DNA of 64,000 nt from the NCBI RefSeq assembly GCF_004745075.1, contig NZ_RHFH01000002.1, positions 355,497 to 419,496 of the forward strand, written 5' to 3'. Shown here piece by piece: positions 1 to 7,296 of this stretch; the stretch's first letter is position 1, and every line of letters starts with the position of its first letter. The notes under the pieces are model-generated. The model was not told the DNA's origin. It saw only the letters and a list, made by a program, of their open reading frames with translations, and searched no databases. Origin of the DNA: Brevibacterium sp. S111. GTDB lineage: Bacteria; Actinomycetota; Actinomycetes; Actinomycetales; Brevibacteriaceae. The position numbers and the translations under genes were made by a program.

Positions 1-212
1 GTGGGCAGCGCGCCGATCAGTGCCGTGGCGGTGGCCATCGTGGCCATCGTGAAGAAGAGGACCTTCTGGCGACCGATCTTGTCGCCGAGTGGTCCGAGCA
101 CCATGCCGCCAAGAGGACGAACGAGGAACGAGACCGCGAAGCCGAACAAAGTGACGAGCAGGCCCATCTGCTCGTCCATGCCTTCGGTGAAGACGGTCCT
201 CATAGTCAAAGC
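1..212 (-). pseudogene. MHS-family MFS transporter, downstream part (split by insertion)
   Basis: Read on the minus strand this encodes [20 protein letters not shown], then [12 protein letters not shown] and [14 protein letters not shown], the transmembrane helix 2 to loop 2-3 region of metabolite:H+ symporters (ProP/KgtP/ShiA-like). The start of the gene lies at 4057-4262 beyond the inserted element, and the rest runs off the left edge of the window. Joining the two parts after deleting the insertion and one copy of the 8-bp duplication gives an uninterrupted frame (VYGYLALT followed by MRTVFTEG). The transporter is therefore presumed inactive here. The substrate cannot be told; the family takes carboxylates, osmolytes or shikimate. 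Confidence 0.85.
205..212. repeat. Target-site duplication, left copy
   Basis: GTCAAAGC immediately precedes the left inverted repeat of the composite element and is repeated exactly at 4057-4064 after its right end. Eight base pairs is the duplication length expected of ISL3-family transposition. Confidence 0.9.
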
Positions 213-381
213 GGCTCTTCCCAGATGAGGGTGTAGGTCGGCCGGGCGCGTCGGTCCGCAGATAGACGTCGAGGTCTCCCGACGATGGAGGTTCCTACGC
301 CATCCATCCGAAAGACCTCGACGTGACCGACGCTACCCCGCCGGCCGGCTTCGGCCGCCCTGACCTGACCGCCTTCGCGTC
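213..381 (+). mobile_element. Truncated ISL3 left end (remnant)
   Basis: This stretch aligns with 2612 to about 2775 of the intact element. It has the same type of terminal repeat, the same long inverted-repeat hairpin (GACGTCGAGGTCT facing AGACCTCGACGT) and the beginning of a transposase frame (VTDATP...GRPDLTAF) that soon hits a stop. Several substitutions separate the copies, so it is a related rather than identical element. From about 382 to 608 I see no gene and no further similarity to the IS. Confidence 0.75.
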
Positions 382-608
382 TCATCCCAATCGACCCTGA
401 TCGAGTCTGCTGACCCCCTCGACGAGAACGCAGCGACACATCACAGCCACCCGACCCCGACCGTCCGGGAAGCCGGGACACGTCACATGGCCTGTGCTGC
501 GGGCGTGTCGAGTGGGTCGTCCAGGGGCGACGCAGTAGCGTCGACGCGACGTGCTGAGAGGTGGTTCCAGTCGAGCACTAGCACACCGGCTACAGGCATG
601 GCGATAGG

Positions 609-1550
609 TCAGGAACGGCGTCGCTCCCTACGCAGGAGGGAGCGCAGAGTCTCGGCGTTCGCGTAGCCGACCCGTAGCGCGATCTCGGCGGAGGTGAGAT
701 CCGTGGTTGCTGAGAGGTGCCGAGCTCGTTCGATGCGAAGCCGTTGGACGAACCCGAGCGGAGTGAGGTTGAGCGCCGCACGGACTCGTCGTTCGAGGGT
801 GCGCCGGCTGGTGCCGAGCGACTGCGCGACGAAGGCGACGTTGAACGGTTCGTCCAGTCGGGCGCGCACGAAGCGTTCGAACTCGACGACGATCGAGTCC
901 TCGTGCCGGAGATTTTCGTAGGCGACGAAGGCCGCCTGCGACGGACGCTCGTCGATGATGAGGAGCTTGGCGACATGTTGGGCCAGGTCGGGGCTGATCG
1001 ATCGCACGAGTGAGAGCGCGAGGTCGATGTGGGCGAACGCGGCGCCGGCGGTGACGAGGTTCCCGTCGACCACGACCATGGTGTCGAGATCGAGGGCGAC
1101 GCTCGGATAGCGCTTCAGGAACTCCGGCCCCAGGAACCAGCTGGTCGTCGCCCGCCGATGATGCATCCGTCCGGTCTCGGCGACAGCGAACACGCCGGTG
1201 CACGCCGCGGCGATCCGGGTGGTCGCCTCGTCGAGGCGCCCGAGCGAGGCGATGACCGAACGAGCATCTCGGCTCTGGAGGGCGTCGTTGGTAGCGGCGG
1301 CCGTAAGGGTTCCAAGCGCAGGGACGACGACCACGTCGAACTCTGCGGACTCCGACAGCGGGTGGTCCACCGACAGGGTCATCGATGCCGTCGTGGTCAC
1401 TCGCCGTTTCGGTCCGAGGATGGCGAGTTCGATCGGGTCGATCCGCGGGTCGACATCACCGCGGGCTCCGTCGGCTACCCGCACGATGTCGATGATCGAC
1501 GCGATAGCCGAACCGAAGCAGCCGTCGATCGCGATCAGTCCGATACGCAT
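609..1550 (-). CDS. GlxA-family transcriptional regulator (DJ-1/PfpI domain plus AraC HTH)
   Basis: A 313-residue protein with an N-terminal DJ-1/PfpI-like sensor domain (MRIGLIAIDGCFGSAIAS, AACTGVFAVAETG) and a C-terminal AraC-type double helix-turn-helix (VAFVAQSLGTSRRTLERRV; DLTSAEIALRVGYANAETLR). The upstream extension of the open frame runs through the promoter region, so the ATG in front of RIGLIAIDG is preferred. It is divergent from the monooxygenase gene with about 107 bp between them and probably controls the passenger operon. Ligand unknown. It travels inside the composite element. Confidence 0.85.
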   Translation of the reverse strand: MRIGLIAIDGCFGSAIASIIDIVRVADGARGDVDPRIDPIELAILGPKRRVTTTASMTLSVDHPLSESAEFDVVVVPALGTLTAAATNDALQSRDARSVIASLGRLDEATTRIAAACTGVFAVAETGRMHHRRATTSWFLGPEFLKRYPSVALDLDTMVVVDGNLVTAGAAFAHIDLALSLVRSISPDLAQHVAKLLIIDERPSQAAFVAYENLRHEDSIVVEFERFVRARLDEPFNVAFVAQSLGTSRRTLERRVRAALNLTPLGFVQRLRIERARHLSATTDLTSAEIALRVGYANAETLRSLLRRERRRS

Positions 1551-1657
1551 GACGTAAACAATAGCAATACTGCCGTATACGCCACTACCCACCGGCCCTC
1601 GCTCGTCATACGCTGAACTCGTCACACGAAGAATCACGACTTCAAGGAGAGTCCCTC

Positions 1658-1969
1658 ATGTCAACACCCGCATCACTTCCGTATGCCTTCGTCGCCAAGA
1701 TCGTCGCGGCCGATGGACAGCACGACGCGCTCGCCGATCTGCTCGCCGGCGCTGTCGCACTCGCCAACGAAGAAGTAGGAACGATTGTCTGGTTCGCGGT
1801 CAGGACCCACGCCGACACCTTCTGGATCTTCGATGCATTCCACGACGAGGCCGCTCGCGACGCCCACGCCAACGGCGCCATCGTCGCAGCCCTGACGGCC
1901 AACCAGCACCTCCTCAGCGCAGCACCCGAGATCCTGCCGGCCGACGTCCTCGCGTCCAAGCTCCCGTAG
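1658..1969 (+). CDS. Antibiotic biosynthesis monooxygenase (ABM) domain protein
   Basis: A 103-residue single-domain protein of the ABM ferredoxin-like fold. Typical features are the opening strand YAFVAKIVAADGQHDAL, the middle TIVWFAVRTHADTFWIFDAF and the helix DEAARDAHANGAIVAAL. A good ribosome site (AAGGAGAG) lies just upstream. Family members are cofactor-free quinol or aldehyde-type monooxygenases, or heme-degrading enzymes; this one cannot be assigned a substrate. It is the first gene of the passenger operon, followed 130 bp later by the GlcG/HbpS-like gene. Confidence 0.8.
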   Translation: MSTPASLPYAFVAKIVAADGQHDALADLLAGAVALANEEVGTIVWFAVRTHADTFWIFDAFHDEAARDAHANGAIVAALTANQHLLSAAPEILPADVLASKLP

Positions 1970-2100
1970 TCCGCTCACGCACGTTCGCAACGCGAACCAC
2001 AACACGAGCGCTGTCGGTCACAAACTCAACAGGCAAACCAACGGGCGGCTCTGGAGCGGCTCGAGCCACAAAGCGCACGCCACATTCGAAGGAGCAATTG

Positions 2101-2511
2101 ATGCTATCAATTCCTACATTGTCGTTGGACGACGCCAAACGTGTCATCGCGGCAGCAGAAGCTGAATCCAGCACGCAGGGTCAGCCCAGTAACATCGCCG
2201 TCGTCGATGCCGGCGGCAATCTCGTCGCTCACGTACGGATGGACGGAGCGTGGCTGGGCAGCATCGACATCTCGATCAACAAAGCCTTCACGGCCCGCGC
2301 GTTCGACACAGCCACCAAAGACCTCGGCGACCTCGCCCAACCCGGTGAGCAGTTCTACGGCATCCACGCCTCCAACGACGGTCGGGTGATGATCTTCGCC
2401 GGTGGCATCCCGCTCGAGCGCGACGGCCAGGTCGTCGGCGCCGTCGGCGTCAGCGGAGGAACCGGTGACCAAGACCAGGCCGTCGCCGAAGCCGCCGCCA
2501 GCGCCTTCTGA
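2101..2511 (+). CDS. GlcG/HbpS-family protein
   Basis: A 136-residue protein of the GlcG/HbpS (DUF336) family. It begins with LSLDDAKRVIAAAEAE and continues with NIAVVDAGGNLVAHVRMDGA, INKAFTARAF, IFAGGIPLERDGQVVGAVGVSGG and a C-terminal DQAVAEAA. Family members bind heme or corrinoids, or serve as small subunits or chaperones near oxidoreductases. The ATG at 2101 is chosen because GGAG sits six bases upstream; a TTG one codon earlier is the alternative. It is probably co-transcribed with the monooxygenase and once with the truncated dehydrogenase. Confidence 0.8.
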   Translation: MLSIPTLSLDDAKRVIAAAEAESSTQGQPSNIAVVDAGGNLVAHVRMDGAWLGSIDISINKAFTARAFDTATKDLGDLAQPGEQFYGIHASNDGRVMIFAGGIPLERDGQVVGAVGVSGGTGDQDQAVAEAAASAF

Positions 2512-2571
2512 GACCGACCCGCACCGAACCCGGCCCCCGGCCGGCAGCCCACCCACCGAAGGAGCCGCACC

Positions 2572-2610
2572 ATGCGTGCTCTCGTGTACCACGGTTGTGA
2601 AGCGCCATAG
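2572..2610 (+). pseudogene. Stub of a zinc-dependent alcohol dehydrogenase gene
   Basis: A strong ribosome site (GAAGGAGC) is followed by ATG and MRALVYHG, the characteristic opening of a family of zinc-dependent alcohol dehydrogenases. Four unrelated codons and a stop follow, and two bases further the ISL3 element begins. The remainder of the gene is missing from the window. I infer the gene was cut when the IS landed or when flanking DNA was lost. Only eight residues support the family assignment. Confidence 0.55.
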
Positions 2611-2664
2611 GGGCTCATCCCGGTTGTGGGTGTAGCAGGCGTTGGCGTGGCGGTCCCGGGATAG

Positions 2665-2723
2665 ACGTCGAGGTCTCCCGAGGATGAAGGCTCCTACACG
2701 CTCATCCTGAAAGACCTCGACGT
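2665..2723 (+). promoter_or_regulatory. Hairpin covering the transposase start codon
   Basis: ACGTCGAGGTCT at 2665-2676 is perfectly complementary to 2712-2723, and an inner pair (AGGATGA with TCATCCT) extends the stem. The GTG start of the transposase lies at the foot of the second arm. The truncated copy at the left end of the composite keeps the outer arms and changes both inner arms in a compensating way (GATGGA with TCCATC). That argues for a selected RNA or DNA structure that limits transposase expression, as in IS10/IS50. Confidence 0.6.
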
Positions 2724-4053
2724 GCCCGACGCTACCGCCGGCGACCGCTCACGCGCGTTCGCCCACCCAGATCTGACCACCTTCTGCCGACTCGACGAGC
2801 TCGGCCTCGTCGTCACCGGCCAACGCCTCGAGTCCGACCGTGCGGTCGTCGCGTGCCGGGTCGCCGAAGCCGACCAGTGGTGCCGCCGATGCGGCTGCGA
2901 AGGAACCCCGCGGGACACGGTCACCAGGCAGCTGGCCCACGAACCACTCGGCTGGCGACCTACCACGCTGCTGCTCACCATCCGCCGCTACCGATGCGCT
3001 GGCTGCGGGCACGTGTGGCGCCAAGACACCTCCCGGGCGGCCGAACCTCGGGCGAAGCTCTCGCGTCGCGGGCTGCGGTGGGCACTTGAGGGGATCGTGA
3101 TCGCTCACCTCACCGTCGCCCGGGTCGCCGAGGGTCTCGGGGTTGCCTGGGACACCGCTAACGACGCCGTCGTGGCCGAGGGCAAGCGGGTCCTGATCGA
3201 CGACCCGGCACGGTTCGAGGGTGTCCGAGTCGTTGGCGTCGATGAACACGTGTGGCGCCACACCAGGCGTGGCGACAAGTACGTCACCGTGATCATCGAC
3301 CTCACCCCGATCCGTGATGGCACCGGCCCGGCACGGCTCCTAGACATGGTCGAGGGTCGCTCGAAGCAGGTGTTCAAGACCTGGCTCGCCACCCGGAGCG
3401 ACACCTGGCGTGACGGCGTGGAAGTCGTCGCGATGGACGGGTTCAGCGGCTTCAAGACCGCCACCACCGAGGAGCTCCCCGACGCTGTCGCGGTCATGGA
3501 TCCCTTCCACGTGGTCCGGTTGGCCGGCGACGCGTTGGACCGGTGTCGACGCCGGGTCCAGCAGGCCATCCACGGTCACCGCGGCCACAAGGGTGACCCG
3601 CTCTACTCCGCACGGCGAACGCTGCACACCGGTGCTGGGCTGCTCACTGACAAGCAGGCCAGCCGACTACGGGCACTGTTCGCCGGTGATGAGCACGTGC
3701 AGGTCGAGGCGACCTGGGGGATCTATCAGCGGATGATCGCGGCCTACCGCCACGAGGACCGACGCCAGGGCCGCGAGCTCATGACCAAGCTGATCGAGTC
3801 GGTCAGCGACGGCGTCCCGGCCGCGCTGATCGAGGTCATCACGCTGGGCCGGACGTTGAAGAAGCGGGCCGCCGACGTGCTGGCCTACTTCGACCGCCCC
3901 GGCACCAGCAACGGGCCTACGGAGGCGATCAACGGCCGGCTCGAACACCTCCGCGGCTCAGCCCTCGGGTTCCGCAACCTCACCAACTACATCGCCAGGT
4001 CCCTGCTCGAGACCGGCGGCTTCAGACCGCGACTACACCCTGGAATCGGATGA
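2722..4053 (+). CDS. ISL3-family transposase
   Basis: A 443-residue transposase. An N-terminal zinc ribbon has Cys at about 54, 57, 92 and 95 (CRRCGCE, CAGCGH), followed by a helix-turn-helix (TVARVAEGLGVAWDTANDAV). The DDE catalytic domain has Asp174 (VVGVDEHVW), Asp239 (EVVAMDGFSGF) and Glu401 (SNGPTEAINGR), with the family C-terminal signature LGFRNLTNYIARSL. Length and motifs are complete, so it is presumably active. The GTG start falls in a conserved hairpin, and no upstream ATG is available before a stop. Confidence 0.93.
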   Translation: MPDATAGDRSRAFAHPDLTTFCRLDELGLVVTGQRLESDRAVVACRVAEADQWCRRCGCEGTPRDTVTRQLAHEPLGWRPTTLLLTIRRYRCAGCGHVWRQDTSRAAEPRAKLSRRGLRWALEGIVIAHLTVARVAEGLGVAWDTANDAVVAEGKRVLIDDPARFEGVRVVGVDEHVWRHTRRGDKYVTVIIDLTPIRDGTGPARLLDMVEGRSKQVFKTWLATRSDTWRDGVEVVAMDGFSGFKTATTEELPDAVAVMDPFHVVRLAGDALDRCRRRVQQAIHGHRGHKGDPLYSARRTLHTGAGLLTDKQASRLRALFAGDEHVQVEATWGIYQRMIAAYRHEDRRQGRELMTKLIESVSDGVPAALIEVITLGRTLKKRAADVLAYFDRPGTSNGPTEAINGRLEHLRGSALGFRNLTNYIARSLLETGGFRPRLHPGIG

Positions 4054-4056
4054 GCC

Positions 4057-4064
4057 GTCAAAGC
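4057..4064. repeat. Target-site duplication, right copy
   Basis: GTCAAAGC directly after the right terminal repeat at 4056, identical to 205-212. It also codes for part of LALT in the interrupted transporter. Confidence 0.9.
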
Positions 4065-4262
4065 GAGGTAGCCGTAGACGCCGAAGTCGAACCATTCCAT
4101 GAAGTTGCCGACCGTGGTCCCGCCGATGGCGGTGCGGATCGATTTGGTTTCGACGACGATGCAGTCATCGGCTTCGAACCGTCTCTGCTTCTTGATTGCA
4201 CGCCGTTCCTTGCGCGACGGCTTCTTGTCCTTCTGCGCGAATCTGTCGTGGCCTTCTGGCAT
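4057..4262 (-). pseudogene. MHS-family MFS transporter, N-terminal part (split by insertion)
   Basis: Encodes a basic cytoplasmic leader (MPEGHDRFAQKDKKPSRKER) and the family-defining first helix IGGTTVGNFMEWFDFGVYGYLALT, where it is interrupted by the composite element. The rest of the gene resumes at 212 and leaves the window. The start ATG has a GAGG eight to nine bases upstream. As it stands, the message would read a few codons into the IS and stop. Confidence 0.85.
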
Positions 4263-4369
4263 CAGAGGTTCCTCGTTTCAGCTGCTGCTAGGCAAGTTGC
4301 AGGGCCGAGTCGCCGGAATGGTGCGAACTCTGCGCGGCAGTTGCTGTCGGATTTCGACAATGCAGAACA

Positions 4370-4420
4370 TCCTTACGCGGCACGAAAGGCATGTCAATAA
4401 AAATTGTGACACAGTTCACG
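4370..4420 (-). promoter_or_regulatory. Promoter of the MHS transporter with GlxR/CRP-like site
   Basis: On the minus strand TTGACA (4392-4397) and TAAGGA (4370-4375) are separated by 16 bp. Just upstream, 4405-4420 reads TGTGACACAGTTCACG, a match to the TGTGA-N6-TCAC core bound by CRP/GlxR proteins. The rest of the gap from 4263 to 4574 is unusually AT-rich for this genome and shows no gene. Confidence 0.5.
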
Positions 4421-4574
4421 GCAGATGTGTCCGATGGCAGAAGTGTTCGTTGAAATCTGTCCAGTGGTCCAGAAAATACGCAAAAAAGATATAACTTAAT
4501 TCGCAGGGTCAATTGTCCAGTGGCGTTGTCGGCTGAGGCCGACGAGCACGGTGCGGACGGTGACTGCGCGCAGA

Positions 4575-6134
4575 TCAGTTCCTGATGACGCGATAGGTCT
4601 CGAGACCGGGGTCGACGGCACCGCGGACGTGACCGGAGGGGCTCGCTGCCACGGCCTGGAGGAAGCCGATGGTCTCGACGGTGATCTCCTCGCCGGGCAG
4701 GACATTCGGAATGCCGGGAGGATAGGCAGCCAGCGAACTCACACTCACTCGTCCGACGGCTTCGGCGGCTGAGACGAGTTCGGAGTCAGCGAAGAATGCT
4801 TCACGCGGCGTCATCGCCAACCGGCCGGCTGTCGGCAGCGGAGGCAGTGCCGTGCGCACGGAGACTCGTCCGTCGCCGACGGCCGTGCCGGCGTCCGCGG
4901 TTTCGATGCGCAGTGTCTCCAGGGCATCGATGAGGCGGCCGATGTTCGGGGACTTGCCGATGCCGATGAGAGCGACGAGAGTCGTCGCTGTCGACATCTC
5001 GGGGAAGATGTCGAACTCTTCGGCCAGGCGTTTGCGGACGGTGTGTCCGTCGAGGCCGGTGGCGGTGATGTCGATGGGCAGGCGGAACGGGTCGATGTCG
5101 ACGACGTCGGGGTGGCCGAGGAACTCGCCGGACAGCAGGTGATAGCGGTCGGTCGCCTCGATCTGCGCGCGGATGTGGCGGATGTTCTCCAGCGACTCCG
5201 TGATCGCCTCGGTCGAGGTCATGAGCTCACGGCGCGCCAGGTCGATCGAGGCCATCAGATGCGCGTTCTCGCTCGTCGAAGCGGTCATCATGAACGCTCG
5301 GGCCAGCGCCGGTTCGAGCCGATCGGCGAATTCGGTGTCGCCGAGGTGAAGGAGCGCGGATTGGGTGAGTGAACCGGCGAGCTTGTGAGTGCTCATGATG
5401 ACGATATCGGCACCAAGGGTCACCGGGGACGCCGGCAGGTCCGAGTGGAACCCGAAGTGGGCGCCCCACGCGGCATCGACGATGAGTGCGGCACCGGCTT
5501 CATGGGCCACCTCGGCGAGGGATTCGACATCGGCCACGGCACCGAAGTAGCTCGGGGTCACGAGGTAGACGGCGCTGACCTCATCGGGGTGGTTGCGGAT
5601 CGCCCGGCGCAGCGAATCGGGGGTCACGCCATGGGCGATGCCGTTGACCTCGTCGACATTGGGGTAGACGAAACCGGGATTGAGGCCGGCCAGCACGATG
5701 CCGTCGATGAAGCTCGAATGCGCACTGCGCTGGGTGATGACTCCGCGGCCGAGGGTGCCGATGGCCAGTGCGGCCATCCGGTTGCCCTGCGAGGAGCCGT
5801 TGGTGAGGAACCAGGTGCGCTTGGCGCCCCAGGCCTCGGCAGCCAGGGCGAGAGCTTCGTCCTTCGGGGTGTCGGCACCGAGGTCGATGCCGTCGAAGAG
5901 TGGGGGGATGTCCAGGGAGAGGGTGTGCTCGCCGAAGAATTCGGCTTGACCGGCAGAGATTCCCGTTCGGGTGCCACCGTGTCCGGGGGTGGACAGGAAC
6001 AGCGAATCGCGATTCGCTGCCTGTGCCAGGGCCTCGGCGTAGGGCGCGCGGGCCTGTTCCGGGTTCGCTGGGCCGATGGGGGTCGACGACGCTTCCGGAG
6101 CCGGGGACATGGGGGAATCATGTTGGACGGTCAT
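4575..6134 (-). CDS. Orn/Lys/Arg-type PLP-dependent decarboxylase
   Basis: A 519-residue fold-type I PLP enzyme of the group that includes arginine, lysine and ornithine decarboxylases. Visible motifs are STPGHGG (about 50-56), the PLP-ring segment LTNGSSQGN, the Asp of LIVDAAWGAHFGFH and the Schiff-base lysine in MSTHKLAGSLTQSA. The C-terminal domain carries LAAYPPGIPNVLPGE, typical of this family. The upstream ATG has no ribosome site; MTVQHDS is the likelier start. It is divergent from a LysR-type gene, which probably regulates it. Substrate (arginine or lysine, towards polyamines or cadaverine) is not decided by the sequence. Confidence 0.82.
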   Translation of the reverse strand: MTVQHDSPMSPAPEASSTPIGPANPEQARAPYAEALAQAANRDSLFLSTPGHGGTRTGISAGQAEFFGEHTLSLDIPPLFDGIDLGADTPKDEALALAAEAWGAKRTWFLTNGSSQGNRMAALAIGTLGRGVITQRSAHSSFIDGIVLAGLNPGFVYPNVDEVNGIAHGVTPDSLRRAIRNHPDEVSAVYLVTPSYFGAVADVESLAEVAHEAGAALIVDAAWGAHFGFHSDLPASPVTLGADIVIMSTHKLAGSLTQSALLHLGDTEFADRLEPALARAFMMTASTSENAHLMASIDLARRELMTSTEAITESLENIRHIRAQIEATDRYHLLSGEFLGHPDVVDIDPFRLPIDITATGLDGHTVRKRLAEEFDIFPEMSTATTLVALIGIGKSPNIGRLIDALETLRIETADAGTAVGDGRVSVRTALPPLPTAGRLAMTPREAFFADSELVSAAEAVGRVSVSSLAAYPPGIPNVLPGEEITVETIGFLQAVAASPSGHVRGAVDPGLETYRVIRN

Positions 6135-6222
6135 AGTCCCAGAGTAGGAAGCCGACCCTTGCCGGGAGAATAGCAACTTTCCTAAACTGCTCTATACACA
6201 CTATTGAGCTGTTTGCGGGAGA

Positions 6223-7251
6223 ATGATGGATCCACTGGATACAAGAGGACTCGTGGCTCTCCGTGCCATCGCCGATTCCGGCTCAGTGGCGGCTGCGGCC
6301 GCTGCCCTGGCCTGGAGCCAACCGACGGTCAACCATCACCTGCGCAATCTCGAGCGGACGTTGGGATCGACGCTCATCGTGCGCAGTCCCCGCGGTTCGC
6401 ATCCGACCGCAGTGGGCAGCCTCGTCGTGGCGCGGGCGACGGAGATCCTCGGACTGTGCGATCGCCTCGGCACCGAAGTGGCCCTGTGGAGGGAGTCCCA
6501 AGCAGTGCCGGTCAAGATCGGGGCGGTGCCCACAGTCGGCGCCAGGCTGATCCCGCCGCTCTACCATGACCTGCAGAAACGGCCTCGTTGGCAGACCCGC
6601 GACGAGGCGGTGGCCGGAGCCGACGGAGGAACCCAGGGCACTCACCCCGAGGCTCCGACCGCGGCTCTGGACGTGACGATGGACGAGCACGCGGAACTCG
6701 TCTCGCGGCTCGAGGCCGGTGACCTCGACCTCGCGCTGCTGGTCTCCACCGACATCGACAAGACGTGGATCCCCGTATCGCTCTCCGCCCGTCCCCTCTA
6801 TTCGGAGCAGCTGAGCCTGTGCGTGCCGAAATCCATCGGTGCCATCGCCGTCGATGACAACGGTCTGCCCGATCTCACGGCCTTGGTGTCCCAGACCTGG
6901 GCCTTCAGCATCGACCCGGGTGACGCCATCGACGAGGTGGTCCGCTCCTTCTGCGTCGCTGCCGGGTTCGAACCCCGGGTGGGGATGCGCATGGACGACT
7001 ATGCGGCAATCAATCGGATGATCTCAGCCGGACTGGCGGTGGCGATGATCCCCGAATCCTCACTCTCGACCGACCCGGACATCGAGATCATCCCGATGCC
7101 CCTGAGCGCCTGTCGTCGCGACGTGCTTCTCGTGTCCCGGGCCGCCCAACCGCGGACGACGTCCCGCCGTGATCCGATCGTCGCCGCTCACGATTCCGCC
7201 ATCGCCGAGGTGGTCGCCGTTATTCGTCGGGTCACCGCCCAATATCGGTGA
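6223..7251 (+). CDS. LysR-type transcriptional regulator
   Basis: A 342-residue regulator. The N-terminal winged helix-turn-helix (LVALRAIADSGSVAAAAAAL, SQPTVNHHLRNLERTLGSTL) is followed by a periplasmic-binding-like effector domain beginning VPVKIGAVPTVGARLIPPLY. The effector domain has a longer than usual charged insert around residues 120-150. GGGAGA precedes the ATG. It is 88 bp from, and divergent to, the decarboxylase gene, the classical arrangement of a LysR activator and its target. Confidence 0.88.
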   Translation: MMDPLDTRGLVALRAIADSGSVAAAAAALAWSQPTVNHHLRNLERTLGSTLIVRSPRGSHPTAVGSLVVARATEILGLCDRLGTEVALWRESQAVPVKIGAVPTVGARLIPPLYHDLQKRPRWQTRDEAVAGADGGTQGTHPEAPTAALDVTMDEHAELVSRLEAGDLDLALLVSTDIDKTWIPVSLSARPLYSEQLSLCVPKSIGAIAVDDNGLPDLTALVSQTWAFSIDPGDAIDEVVRSFCVAAGFEPRVGMRMDDYAAINRMISAGLAVAMIPESSLSTDPDIEIIPMPLSACRRDVLLVSRAAQPRTTSRRDPIVAAHDSAIAEVVAVIRRVTAQYR

Positions 7252-7296
7252 CCGGTGGACCCGCCTCGGTGAGGGAAGGAGAGGAAGGCGCGGTCT

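Larger units (their letters stand above)
213..4056. mobile_element. ISL3-type composite element carrying passenger genes
   Basis: The unit is bounded on the left by a truncated ISL3 end (213 onward, beginning GGCTCTTCCC and ending GGGTGTAG) and on the right by the terminal repeat of an intact ISL3 element (ending at 4056). An 8-bp target duplication flanks the whole unit, while the inner left end of the intact element (2612) has no matching duplication. This indicates that the 3,844-bp unit moved as one piece. Passenger genes are a GlxA-type regulator, an ABM-type monooxygenase, a GlcG/HbpS-like protein and a stub of an alcohol dehydrogenase. ISL3 elements with passenger genes (tIS such as ISPpu12) are known. 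The boundary calls rest on sequence comparison by eye. Confidence 0.85.
2612..4056 (+). mobile_element. Intact ISL3-family insertion sequence
   Basis: A 1,445-bp element with 24-bp imperfect terminal inverted repeats. The left end (2612-2635) starts GGCTCATCC and ends GGGTGTAG; the right end (4033-4056), read inverted, gives the same first nine and last eight bases. It holds one full transposase gene. The right terminal repeat overlaps the end of the coding frame. There is no target duplication around this element alone; its right end serves as the right end of the larger composite. Confidence 0.9.

Noticed and set aside
206..481. Possible small gene on the minus strand at the left edge
   Set aside because: It runs across the IS remnant and its hairpin, with no ribosome site or recognisable sequence.
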